From: Sunxiuqinia rutila
GTDB lineage: Bacteria; Bacteroidota; Bacteroidia; Bacteroidales; Prolixibacteraceae
Length of the DNA: 64,000 bases
Assembly: GCF_050589705.1 (NCBI RefSeq)
Contig: NZ_JBNGOT010000009.1
Coordinates: forward strand, 124,001-188,000
Direction: 5' to 3'
Shown here: piece after piece, positions 18,133 through 26,677 of the stretch
How the letters are laid out: every line of letters starts with the position of its first letter
Position numbering within the stretch: the stretch's first letter is position 1
Translations under genes and position numbers: made by a program
Notes under the pieces: model-generated
What the model saw: only the letters and a program-made list of their open reading frames with translations
The model's database searches: none
What the model was told of the DNA's origin: nothing

Positions 18133-19752
18133 TTATTTCCAGCTGTCGAACTGTTCAATCAATGAATTGTTGGCCAGTTCGGCGTCAGGTATCGGTAGAA
18201 TATAATTCTTAGCAGAGAACTTTCTATCCTGATAGTCCACATCAATGTACTCATAATTGTCGCCGGTGATCTTAAATCCATGGCAACGGTAGTCGTTGTA
18301 TTCAATGTGAGCCAACTTCCATCTTCTCATATCCCAGAAAAGATGTCCTTCGTAGGCCAGCTCCACTTTTCTTTCGTTTCTGTAGTCATCAAACCATTCA
18401 TTCCCGGAAGAATTTTTTGCCGGAAGGTTTACTCTTTCGCGTACTTCGTTCATAGCCTCCCTTGCCTCGCTCATCTTGTTGAGTCTGAATGCAGCTTCAG
18501 CTTTATTAAGCAGCACTTCTGCATACCGGATCTCCACCCATGTTTGAGTACTTGGCTGACCTTTAATGTCAATAAGCGATTCATCCATGAGTTTTCGTAA
18601 AAAATAGCCGGTAGTGGTGAGTCCATAGCTGTAAGGCTGCTCCCGGTAGGCCATGAACGTTCCATAGTTGCCATTTACAGAATTTTCCATCACATTGCCT
18701 TTCCAAACACTGCCCGGATAAATAACCGTTGCCTTAAAGCGGGGTTCTAAGTCTTCGTAGGGAGGTCGCGTTGCATTGGCAGTATGGTAGGGTGTCCAGT
18801 CCATCTCTGTTCCGTCGGCTTTCTCATAGCTTTCCACCATCTCCTGGGTAGGTGTTCCCAGCCCACCAAATTCATAGCCGTCGCTTAAAGGCACGTAATC
18901 TTTGTCGAAAGTATGGGATGGTCCTATCTTATCATATTTAAACTCTAGAATTGATTCACTATTGCTGCCCTTCCATGATTGAGCATAGTCATCTACCAGA
19001 TCATACTCGTTTGAGTTCACGACTGCATCTGCGGCATCATAAGCCGACTGCCAACGCTCAGCGAAAAGCATTGCTCTCGATTTAAAGGCAAGAGCCGCAT
19101 ATTTGGTCAATCTTCCCTGATCCTGTCCTGACCATGATTCAGGCAGGTTGGCTATAGCAAAGTCCAGATCACTTTCAATCAGATCCCAAGTGGCCTCATT
19201 CGAACTGCGGGCTTTATCCTTTTCCATCTCCGCTAGCGAAGTATAAAGGATAACCCCATCATGTCTTCTTGCCAGCTGAAAGTAGATAAATGCACGGAAG
19301 AAAAGGATCTGGGCTTCCCATTTTGTCTTCACCTCTTCGGGAAACTGGCCATACTTTTCCATAGAATCAAGAAACTCATTCATTCTTCGAATCTTATTGT
19401 ACGCATCATTCCATACACTGTAGAAGCCACCCGTTGCAGAGGTAATTAGAGTAGGGTCAAAAACATAATTATTGGGATGACCTGCTTTGTGACCCGCCGC
19501 ATAAGACCCATACTTGAAAGTATTGGTAAGACTCTCAGTCAGGTTACCGCTGGCCTGCGCCGATCCAAACTGTCCATACTGGTTCAGGTAAGTATAAAAA
19601 CCATTGATATAAAGATCCACACTCGACTCATCCTCCCAAATCACTTTGTCGGTCAGTTTGTCCGTAGGAGTCAGGTCCAGCCAATCTGAGCAACTGCTGA
19701 AAAACAACACAGCAGTGGTCGCATAGAGTAGTGTCCTAAATATTTTTTTCAT
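18133..19752 (-). CDS. SusD/RagB-family nutrient-binding lipoprotein (PUL1)
   Basis: 539 residues, lipobox Cys21 (FFSSC). Typical SusD features: DWLDLTPTDKLTD after the Cys, an all-helical TPR scaffold (FRAFIYFQLARRHDGVIL), and the C-terminal RRWKLAH and YILPIPDAEL segment. SusD caps the TonB-dependent SusC barrel and delivers glycan to it. The gene starts 20 bases after susC ends. The glycan-binding residues vary too much between members to read the ligand from sequence. Confidence 0.95.
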   Translation of the reverse strand: MKKIFRTLLYATTAVLFFSSCSDWLDLTPTDKLTDKVIWEDESSVDLYINGFYTYLNQYGQFGSAQASGNLTESLTNTFKYGSYAAGHKAGHPNNYVFDPTLITSATGGFYSVWNDAYNKIRRMNEFLDSMEKYGQFPEEVKTKWEAQILFFRAFIYFQLARRHDGVILYTSLAEMEKDKARSSNEATWDLIESDLDFAIANLPESWSGQDQGRLTKYAALAFKSRAMLFAERWQSAYDAADAVVNSNEYDLVDDYAQSWKGSNSESILEFKYDKIGPSHTFDKDYVPLSDGYEFGGLGTPTQEMVESYEKADGTEMDWTPYHTANATRPPYEDLEPRFKATVIYPGSVWKGNVMENSVNGNYGTFMAYREQPYSYGLTTTGYFLRKLMDESLIDIKGQPSTQTWVEIRYAEVLLNKAEAAFRLNKMSEAREAMNEVRERVNLPAKNSSGNEWFDDYRNERKVELAYEGHLFWDMRRWKLAHIEYNDYRCHGFKITGDNYEYIDVDYQDRKFSAKNYILPIPDAELANNSLIEQFDSWK

Positions 19753-19772
19753 TTTCAGTCAAATTAAAGTAA

Positions 19773-22700
19773 TTATAATGAGAAGCTAAGCCCTACAGTA
19801 AGGGTTTTCTGCTGCGGATAATATCCGTTGTTTACTCCCGGCTGTTCGGGGTCGATATTGTATTTTGTAAGTCCGCTAAATGTAAACAGGTTCGAGCCCT
19901 CCATAAAGATTCTAATTCTGTCAAAGCCAGATTTCTTGATAAGAGAGGCAGGAATCGTGTACCCAAGCTGGAACGATTTCACTCGGAGATAATTTCCATT
20001 CCTGTACCAGAAGGTTGAGGAATAGGCATTGTTTGTACTTACCGTTACCAGAGACAAACGAGGAAATTCCGCATCCTGATTATCAGGGGTCCATGAATTT
20101 TCAGGTACAAATTCCGGTGTATTTCCACCATGATAGAACATTCTTGTGAAGACAGTATTGTCCATTACACCCGAAGAATAAACCCCAGTTAATGCAACAG
20201 TACGTCCTAATCCTGATTGCAATAGAATATCAAAGTCAAACCCTTTCCAGTCTCCATTGAGATTGAGTGAGGTTTGGAATTTTGCGTAGGGACTTTTTCC
20301 TACATATCCCATATCCTGTGCATACGAAATTTTACCATCTCCATTGCGATCTTTGTACTTGATATACCCTGGCAATACAGGCGAGCCTGTAATTGTAGGA
20401 GAGTTATCAATCTCTTCCTGTGTCTGGAATAAACCTTCGGCAATAAATCCGAGCTGTGCGCCTACTTCCTTACCGGTCAATTTGCGGTAATCAGGAGTAT
20501 TCTCCGAATCACCTGCATAGTAGAGCCATCTGCGTTTAGCCAAGGTTCCAATCCATTTTACGCCATATCTGAAATCTCCAATTTTATTATTGTGCGTAAC
20601 GGTAAAGTCAAAACCCCTGTAGTCAATTTTATTGACGTTGTCTTTACTGAAATAGTACCCGCCCATGGATGGAGGAAATGCTCCACCGATACTTGCCAGC
20701 AAGTCGTATTGGTACTTGTAGAAGACATCCAGTTCCACACCAAGTAATCCTTTCCAGGCCATAAATTCTGCTCCCATATTATAGGTAATGGCTTTTGCCC
20801 AGGAAAGATTCGGATTACCCAATGTTCCCGAATAAATCATACTCTGGCTCTGGTTCCCCATAATGAGTGCATTCGACTGAAGGTGCATTAAATTGAGGTA
20901 TTGGAAGGCACTAACGCCAGATGTCGCCGTTTTTCCGATTCCTCCCCTCAATTTGAGGTTATCTACCCAGTCGGCTTGAAACCATTCTTCGTTGTTCAAT
21001 CTCCAACCAGCAGAAACAGCCGGCAGATTAACCCATTGAGATCCTGCCATTCCGCTGAAAAGGTAACTACCGTCGCGGCGGAGAGAAACTTCCAGCAGAT
21101 AACGGTTGTCATAGTCATAATTGAGCCTACCTACAAAACCAATCACTCTCGACTGGCTACTGCCTCCTGAAATAGAAGGTATTTTTTCCTCACCGTTTCC
21201 TGTCGTGTTGGTAATCATACTCAATTCATCCAAGCTCAGGAAGTTAAGCCCATAACCAGTCGCTCCCAACTTGTTTGAGAAGTTGTTACGAGTTTCAGCA
21301 AGACCAAAGAAATTAACCTTGTGCATGCCGAACTGACGATCATATGTAACGCTGGACTGTGTAACCACATTAGTTGAGTTATATGCGCTTTCAGTCAGAG
21401 ATGTATTCCCCGAACTGTTCTCGAAAGGCACATAGCCAATCACCTCAGTCGAAGCCCCAGGAAGCGCGGCCATCATCGTCTTAAATGGGATGGTCAGTGA
21501 TTTATTGAACTGGAAAAATTTATCATAAGCTCCCATAAACTTCAGGCTTAACCCTTCCATCCATGGAGCATCATAATTGAGCGAGAAATTGGTTTGGATA
21601 GTGGTGTTCCTTGTTCGGGCATAACCGGATTCATGGATTGCTGCTAACGGACTTACAGGCGAAGAAGCGGTGCGCGTTGAGGTATAATACTCTTTTCCAT
21701 CTTCTGCTGTAATCTTCATGGGGATATAGGGTAATGCGCGGACAGCCTGCTGCGGGATATTGTGCCAGTCGCCAGGGTTTGCTGAGTAATTGGGTCTGTC
21801 ATGTTCATCGAGACGTCCGGCCACGTTCATCACCATAGTGATTTGATCTGTGAGTTTCGCATCAATATTGGCCCTCATGTTGTAACGGGTATAGTTGAAA
21901 TTCTCAACATTACCCTTTTGTTGAAAAGCACCCAGAGCAGAGAAAAATTTCACTTTGTCTGTTCCGCCTGTAGCGCTAAGATTATGATTCGTCGTTGATC
22001 CAATACCAAACACTTCATCGTACCAGTTGGTGTTCCCCCAACCATCTACTCCAGCTTTCATCTTTTCCACCTGTTCTGAAGTGAATACAGGCTCGTCTCC
22101 ATCCATCTCCCGGGCCATGTTGTACCAATAGGCATATCCCGGACCATCAAGCCATTTGATTTGATTGGCATTTTGGCTTACACCATAGTTGCCGTTGTAA
22201 GAAATACCCAGCTTCCCGTCCTTACCTCTCTTGGTTGTAACGATGACCACTGATGTGGCATTTAATCCATAGACAGAAGCGGAGGTGGCATCCTTAAGAA
22301 CTGAGATCGATTCAATTTCGTGTGGGTCGATCTCATTGATGCTTCTAATTACACCATCTACAATATAAGTAGCACCTTCACCCCTAACAAGCAGTGATGC
22401 TCCATCTTGCCCGGGTTGTCCTGATTGCTGCAATGAGGTAATACCAGCTACCCTGGCTCCCAGTACGTTTGTCACACCCACTACTGGGGCTTTGGCCAAT
22501 TCCGTCTCTGAAATGGTTGAAACAGCTCCAGTTATACTGGTTCTGCGTTGTGTCCCATATCCAACAACCACAATCTCATCCACCCCTTCTGTTGATTCGT
22601 CAAGTTTTACATTTATTCTTTGCTGCCCTCCTACTTGTATCTCCTGGGTTTTGTAACCGATGAAAGAGAACACAAGAATGGCATCACTGTTTTCAACAGG

Positions 22701-22910
22701 AACCGAGTAGTTACCGTTGAAGTCGGTAACTGTTCCTGTTTGTTTTCCTTTTATGGTTACTGAGGCTCCAATCAATGGTTCCCCGTTTGCTTCTGATACA
22801 TTCCCTTTAATTGTTGTTTGTGCATAAGCGTATTGTGTGAATACGCTGATGAAAAGAATGAGCAGAAATCCATATTGATAAATTCTTTTTTTCATCATAT
22901 CAATTAGCAT
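19773..22910 (-). CDS. SusC/RagA-family TonB-dependent transporter (PUL1)
   Basis: 1045 residues. A signal peptide ends near residue 31; ATGs at 22910, 22898 and 22895 are all possible starts, and the last gives the most typical MKKRIYQYGF signal. A carboxypeptidase-D-like regulatory domain (33-112) is followed by a DEIVVVGYGTQRR TonB-box-like segment, the plug (about 118-235, YIVDGVIRSINEIDPHEIES), and the 22-strand barrel to the C-terminal LTVGLSFSL. It imports oligosaccharides across the outer membrane with TonB energy, as a pair with the SusD next to it. It opens the structural part of PUL1. Confidence 0.96.
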   Translation of the reverse strand: MLIDMMKKRIYQYGFLLILFISVFTQYAYAQTTIKGNVSEANGEPLIGASVTIKGKQTGTVTDFNGNYSVPVENSDAILVFSFIGYKTQEIQVGGQQRINVKLDESTEGVDEIVVVGYGTQRRTSITGAVSTISETELAKAPVVGVTNVLGARVAGITSLQQSGQPGQDGASLLVRGEGATYIVDGVIRSINEIDPHEIESISVLKDATSASVYGLNATSVVIVTTKRGKDGKLGISYNGNYGVSQNANQIKWLDGPGYAYWYNMAREMDGDEPVFTSEQVEKMKAGVDGWGNTNWYDEVFGIGSTTNHNLSATGGTDKVKFFSALGAFQQKGNVENFNYTRYNMRANIDAKLTDQITMVMNVAGRLDEHDRPNYSANPGDWHNIPQQAVRALPYIPMKITAEDGKEYYTSTRTASSPVSPLAAIHESGYARTRNTTIQTNFSLNYDAPWMEGLSLKFMGAYDKFFQFNKSLTIPFKTMMAALPGASTEVIGYVPFENSSGNTSLTESAYNSTNVVTQSSVTYDRQFGMHKVNFFGLAETRNNFSNKLGATGYGLNFLSLDELSMITNTTGNGEEKIPSISGGSSQSRVIGFVGRLNYDYDNRYLLEVSLRRDGSYLFSGMAGSQWVNLPAVSAGWRLNNEEWFQADWVDNLKLRGGIGKTATSGVSAFQYLNLMHLQSNALIMGNQSQSMIYSGTLGNPNLSWAKAITYNMGAEFMAWKGLLGVELDVFYKYQYDLLASIGGAFPPSMGGYYFSKDNVNKIDYRGFDFTVTHNNKIGDFRYGVKWIGTLAKRRWLYYAGDSENTPDYRKLTGKEVGAQLGFIAEGLFQTQEEIDNSPTITGSPVLPGYIKYKDRNGDGKISYAQDMGYVGKSPYAKFQTSLNLNGDWKGFDFDILLQSGLGRTVALTGVYSSGVMDNTVFTRMFYHGGNTPEFVPENSWTPDNQDAEFPRLSLVTVSTNNAYSSTFWYRNGNYLRVKSFQLGYTIPASLIKKSGFDRIRIFMEGSNLFTFSGLTKYNIDPEQPGVNNGYYPQQKTLTVGLSFSL

Positions 22911-23221
22911 TGATTCACTCTTAAAATGATCTTTAATTTTTAAAGCAGTTATCTGAAATATTTTGATATTCCTTTGTTAGTGACATTCTAAAAAGATAGA
23001 ATGGTTACAGAGAGTTTCTGTTTTCGATCCTTGGTTGTTCGAAAACAAATATTTTTCATTTCACTTATAAAAGCAGTAAATTTGTCATATCAAAATTTAC
23101 TTAATAGCCTGTCCCTGTGCCTCCGAAGCCTTGTGGCAGGCTTTTTACGTTTTCTTTTCATCGTGTTTTATTTATTCCATAGTTGATTAGTTTTATTGGT
23201 TAGTAATTTCTTCAATTTAGG
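22911..23221. promoter_or_regulatory. Control region between ROK gene copy A and susC (PUL1)
   Basis: 311 AT-rich bases with no gene. It holds a perfect 7-bp inverted repeat CATTCTA/TAGAATG (22984-23003); a perfect 8-bp repeat GTTTTCGA/TCGAAAAC with an 11-base spacer (23020-23046); a motif TTTGTCATATCAAAA (23081-23095) that recurs as TTTGTCATACGAAAA upstream of PUL2; and a plus-strand terminator (23107-23146). These are candidate operators for the ROK protein and signals for susC transcription. I found no perfect minus-strand TAnnTTTG promoter here. Confidence 0.55.
23077..23146 (+). ncRNA. Candidate short antisense RNA with terminator, upstream of susC (PUL1)
   Basis: A perfect -7 element TAAATTTG (23077-23084) is followed by a hairpin, GCCTGTC (23107-23113) pairing with GGCAGGC (23135-23141), and a run of five T's. 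All are on the plus strand, opposite to susC. No plus-strand gene lies upstream that would need a terminator. This matches the position of cis-antisense RNAs known in Bacteroides PULs, but no -33 element is clear and a promoter further left is possible, so the 5' end is uncertain. Confidence 0.4.
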
Positions 23222-24516
23222 TTATATCAATTGTAACGATCGGAAAACAATGGCTGCAGCCCCTTTTGAGGCGGCATCATCTCCAATCGACGAAAAGATC
23301 AATTCACACGAGCGCAAGGGCAGTTGTAACCCTGTATGCATCATGCCTGACTTGATTGAATCAATCAGGATTTCTTTTGCTGAAACAAACTCACCTCCAA
23401 TAATTATGACCCCCGGATTCAACAGGTTAATCATATTCCCCATCGCTTTACCCAGTATAAAACCAATGTTGTGTGTTAGTGAGATTGCAAGCGAATCGCC
23501 TTCCGTTGCGGCTTTCAATATATCTTTGTATTTTATTTGGGTGGCTTGTTTTTGGTTTAATAACAAGGAGCTTTCGCCAGCCTCAATTTGCTGCTGAAAG
23601 TTTTGTTCCAAAGCATAGCCGGACACTTCAGTTCCCAAACATCCGCGCTTTCCGCACAAACACAATTTATCCGATTCGGCAAATTGAATATGCCCCATCT
23701 CACCAGCAAACCCCTGCTCTCCAACAACCAGTTCTCCGTTGGCAATAATGGCCAGCCCCATTCCACGGCTCAAGTTCAAAACAAAGGCATTCTTAATATT
23801 TTTTGCCTCACCAAAATATTGTTCAGCCAAACCAAGTACGTGGGTATCATTGTCGATGTGCACCGGGAAAGAAAACTTCCCCGAGAAGAAGTCGGTTAAT
23901 GCACCCTCTAAAAAGTTGAAGTAATTGTAGGAGAACCCCGTTCTTGAATTCACCCGTCCGGTAATTCCCATTCCCATTCCTAAAACGCAACTCGGATCAA
24001 TTCCTGATTTCGAAATGGCCTCCTGAATAAAGCGAACCACCTCGTCCAGGCAGCTCTCCGTATTTTCAAGAATGAAGTTTTCATCCTGCATTGAAAAAAC
24101 TTCTTTCATCTCCAAGTTATAAACGGCAAAAGAAATTCCTTTCAACAAAACAACTGTTCCAATACAGTAAGCGATTTCCGGATCAACCTTATACAATGAC
24201 GGACGACGACCATTGTCCGTTTCCTTTTTTCCGAATTCGATAATGATGTTGTCGCTAATCAACTCATTAATCAGCTTTGTGCCTGTTGGCACGCTCAGTT
24301 TTACTTTTTTACAAATCCCCGGAATAGTAAGCGGTTTTTCCGACTTATTCAACAAAGCCACAATTTTTCGTTTCTGAGTGTATTGCCGACTCTGATTACT
24401 CACCTCTTCTATTTTCTTCAGAAATATATCCACCGCAAGCATTGGAATTATTTTTATTTAAACATTGCAAGTTTATAAAGATTTTTATTAACCTCAAAGC
24501 TGTTCTTAAACATTTT
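23218..24516. repeat. Long direct repeat, copy A (ROK gene)
   Basis: About 1.3 kb is about 99% identical to 35246-36546, in the same orientation. By eye I count about 14 substitutions within the gene plus one 2-base indel at the N-terminus. Similarity falls sharply at both ends: the 3' flank keeps only patchy identity and the 5' flank diverges after CATTTT at 24516. Confidence 0.93.
23222..24442 (-). CDS. ROK-family transcriptional regulator, copy A
   Basis: 406 residues. An N-terminal winged helix (about 25-85; LTIPGICKKVKLSVPTGTKLINEL is the recognition region) is followed by a full ROK domain. The ROK zinc site is visible as LCLCGKRGCLG near residue 250, with HIDNDTHVLGLAEQYFG and INLLNPGVIIIGGEF as further ROK landmarks. 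ROK repressors of the NagC/XylR type release DNA when a sugar or sugar phosphate binds. It lies upstream of and codirectional with susC. Apart from its N-terminus it differs from copy B (35250-36527) by only three residues: Gln/Glu in SNQSRQ, Cys/Arg in DPSCVLG and Asn/Thr in LLLNQKQ. It starts with ATG at 24442; a 2-base deletion relative to copy B changes the frame upstream. Confidence 0.92.
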   Translation of the reverse strand: MLAVDIFLKKIEEVSNQSRQYTQKRKIVALLNKSEKPLTIPGICKKVKLSVPTGTKLINELISDNIIIEFGKKETDNGRRPSLYKVDPEIAYCIGTVVLLKGISFAVYNLEMKEVFSMQDENFILENTESCLDEVVRFIQEAISKSGIDPSCVLGMGMGITGRVNSRTGFSYNYFNFLEGALTDFFSGKFSFPVHIDNDTHVLGLAEQYFGEAKNIKNAFVLNLSRGMGLAIIANGELVVGEQGFAGEMGHIQFAESDKLCLCGKRGCLGTEVSGYALEQNFQQQIEAGESSLLLNQKQATQIKYKDILKAATEGDSLAISLTHNIGFILGKAMGNMINLLNPGVIIIGGEFVSAKEILIDSIKSGMMHTGLQLPLRSCELIFSSIGDDAASKGAAAIVFRSLQLI

Positions 24517-24559
24517 AATTGAGAAATTCGCTACACAAAAAGACAACAAGACTAACATT

Positions 24560-24887
24560 AAGAAAACCAGAAGCTACTTGCCGCTTTTTGCAATGATCTT
24601 CACTGGTTTCGTAAATTTGCTCCGTATTTTGAACTGGCGGTAAATCAAATCATGAAAAGGGGAACGTATCATCTATGTTGGAGTCGGAACCAGTGGAAGG
24701 ATTGCTGCTATGGACGTAATGAGCTACCTTGCACCCATGGATTCCCTGAAGAGCGCGCTTTAAGCCTTATTGCCGGAGGGATAGCTGATGCCTCTATTGA
24801 AATTGAACCTGACTTTGAAAAAGATGCCTAGGCTATTTATGGAATGCTCTGATTAAACCTTCAACCAGAAGATGTAGTTATTGGAAT
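24560..24887 (+). pseudogene. murQ: murQ-like (N-acetylmuramic acid 6-phosphate etherase/SIS domain) remnant
   Basis: Translation in shifting plus-strand frames gives a clear SIS-domain etherase fragment: KFAPYFELAVNQIMK (frame 1, to about 24657), then RIIYVGVGTSGRIAAMDVM (frame 2, from 24665), then ELPCTHGFPEERALSLIAGG and IADASIEIEPDFEKDA (frame 1, from 24721), a TAG stop at 24829, AIYGML, a TGA stop at 24850, and LNLQPEDVVIGI up to about 24887. GTSGR is the phosphosugar-binding loop, and IAGG and DVVIGI are further MurQ landmarks. At least two frameshifts, two in-frame stops and loss of the C-terminal half make it dead. MurQ cleaves MurNAc-6-P to GlcNAc-6-P and lactate; related SIS proteins in Bacteroidota may have other substrates. 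Its 3' end abuts the next pseudogene. Confidence 0.8.
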
Positions 24888-25274
24888 TCAATCCTCTGTG
24901 CCTGCCTTCGTTATTCCTTTTTTGATCTCATCCCACAAATCATACTCAATCACCTGAACGATATCAAAAATCATTAATCCATCAAACAATGTCAGGCAAA
25001 GTTCGACGGCATCAATCAAATTACTGCCATTTGTTTAATACAAGTCGGTTATTCCAATCTCAAGACATTTATCCAGGTAATACTGAATAGAATCAATGTA
25101 ACTGAAACGTTGAAAATTAGCAGAAGCGTCAAACCATAAATACTTAGGCTTTTGAATGACAGGATGGTCCGGCTCCGTTTCCGAAACCGATTCACTCTTA
25201 TCCTGGCAGGCTTGGAAAATGCAGGCCAGGACAACCCCAAAAAGACCCAGCAAACGTATGACACTTCTACCCAT
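24888..25274 (-). pseudogene. Internally deleted TIM-barrel glycosidase-like lipoprotein, paralogue D
   Basis: The first 79 codons match the family start: a lipoprotein signal (FQAC), then KPKYLWFDASANFQRFSYI and SIQYYLDKCLEIGITDLY, ending at a TAA at 25035. Directly after, in another frame, the family C-terminus is found on the same strand: DAVELCLTLFDGLMIFDIV and QVIEYDLWDEIKKG, ending with TGA at 24888. About 330 codons of the barrel, including the ILDR active-site strand, are missing. The junction lies at about 25000-25035. It starts 11 bases after the intact paralogue C, so it was once the next gene of PUL2. Confidence 0.85.
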
Positions 25275-25284
25275 AACCCAGCCT

Positions 25285-26625
25285 TTATTGTTTTAAGGTT
25301 TCTGAAAGTAAATCCCACCAATTGCGATCGATGATATGCACAATATCAAAAAGCATCAGGCCATCCGATTTATCCAAGGCCATTTTCAATGCCCGCGCAA
25401 ACTGTTCTTCATCACCTTCGTACTGATCAACATAGATGCTGCCACAAAATGGAGTTGCTCCCTGGATCAACTCATTGGTCATATCCGCACAACCTTCCAC
25501 GGAGTACCAGTATTCACGGCCTTTTCCCATCGCAGCTTCAGTGCGGTTAGCCATCATTTCTTCATTCATTTTCTCAACTTCCTCTATCGTTACCTCTTTA
25601 AAATAAAGGCCGCCCATAAACAAGTCAAGCAATTCTGCATACCCGGTGTTCCGGTAATTTTTTGTCGCCCAATCATACTTCACAGATTGGTTGTACTTTT
25701 TACTGGCCCAGTTTACCCCCAGCTCGTAATAAACCGGATACCAGGCACCAGCATAAATTCCAAAATCAATATCCGAATCGATATCTTTAATCGTTTTTCT
25801 GGCATCGGCACAAAAATCATGAATGATGGTTGCACGCCACTCAATCCATTGGTTAAAGTGCTTGCCACGCTTCCATACATCGGCTCCGTTTTCATCCTTT
25901 GCCCAGTAGATAATATCTTCGGGGAATTTTTCAACTTTAATGCCGGCATAGTCCTCAAACATAGCTTTTGACTGCGGACTGAAATCCGAAGTAATTCCAT
26001 CGTAACGCATACGGTCGAGAATAATCCCTTTGATGGATGGATACATTTTTACGAACTCACGGATTATATTGAGTTGGTATTCTTGAACTTCGGGCAAGGC
26101 CGGATTTAACATCCCGTTGTAGTTCCATTTCATTTCTGAAATTGGCCGCAAACCATCCATCCAGTAATTGATGGATTGCCAATCGGCATGGTCGCCATAA
26201 ATAATTCCACGGTCGAAAAAGTTATGTCCGCCGCTAAACACATTCAACGAGGCATAAACGCCCAATTTGTGTTTCCGAGCCTTTTTCAGAATTACTTTGA
26301 CCATGTCGTATTTATCGGGACGAACCACTCCCTTCCACTCATCCATGTATGGCGCATACTTGCTTTTGAATAAGGTTTCCCCCATGATGGATTTGACATC
26401 CACCACCAAGTCTGTAAATCCAACTTGTTTTACCTTTTCCAGGTAAAAGTCCACCGAATCAGGATAACTCAAGCGTTCAAAGTTTGCTTGGCAGTCTAAC
26501 CACATGTAAAGAGGTTTATCTTGCTTTTTTTCACCTGCCAAAACAGTGTTGCCTTCTATCAGACAACAACTCCCCAGCCATAGGCTGAGGAGCAGAAGTG
26601 ATTTCAAAAATAGTGTTGTATTCAT
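25285..26625 (-). CDS. TIM-barrel glycoside hydrolase-like lipoprotein, paralogue C
   Basis: 446 residues; signal with Cys20 or Cys21 (LGSCC). Same family and same landmarks as paralogues A and B of PUL1: YMWLDCQANFERLSYPDSV, LVVDVKSIMGETLFKSK, VYASLNVFSGGHNFFDRG, KGIILDRMRYDGITSDFS, WYPVYYELGVNWASKKY and GLMLFDIVHIID. It is closer to A than to B in the region after the ILDR motif and in the DSVDFYLEK start. It is the last intact gene of PUL2, 53 bases behind the GHL10 gene and followed by the deleted paralogue D. Its presence ties the two PULs to one type of substrate. Confidence 0.83.
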   Translation of the reverse strand: MNTTLFLKSLLLLSLWLGSCCLIEGNTVLAGEKKQDKPLYMWLDCQANFERLSYPDSVDFYLEKVKQVGFTDLVVDVKSIMGETLFKSKYAPYMDEWKGVVRPDKYDMVKVILKKARKHKLGVYASLNVFSGGHNFFDRGIIYGDHADWQSINYWMDGLRPISEMKWNYNGMLNPALPEVQEYQLNIIREFVKMYPSIKGIILDRMRYDGITSDFSPQSKAMFEDYAGIKVEKFPEDIIYWAKDENGADVWKRGKHFNQWIEWRATIIHDFCADARKTIKDIDSDIDFGIYAGAWYPVYYELGVNWASKKYNQSVKYDWATKNYRNTGYAELLDLFMGGLYFKEVTIEEVEKMNEEMMANRTEAAMGKGREYWYSVEGCADMTNELIQGATPFCGSIYVDQYEGDEEQFARALKMALDKSDGLMLFDIVHIIDRNWWDLLSETLKQ

Positions 26626-26677
26626 CGTCTTTGTTCTCTTAAAAATACCGTCCTGAATTGTCTGCTTCTCCTGTGGG

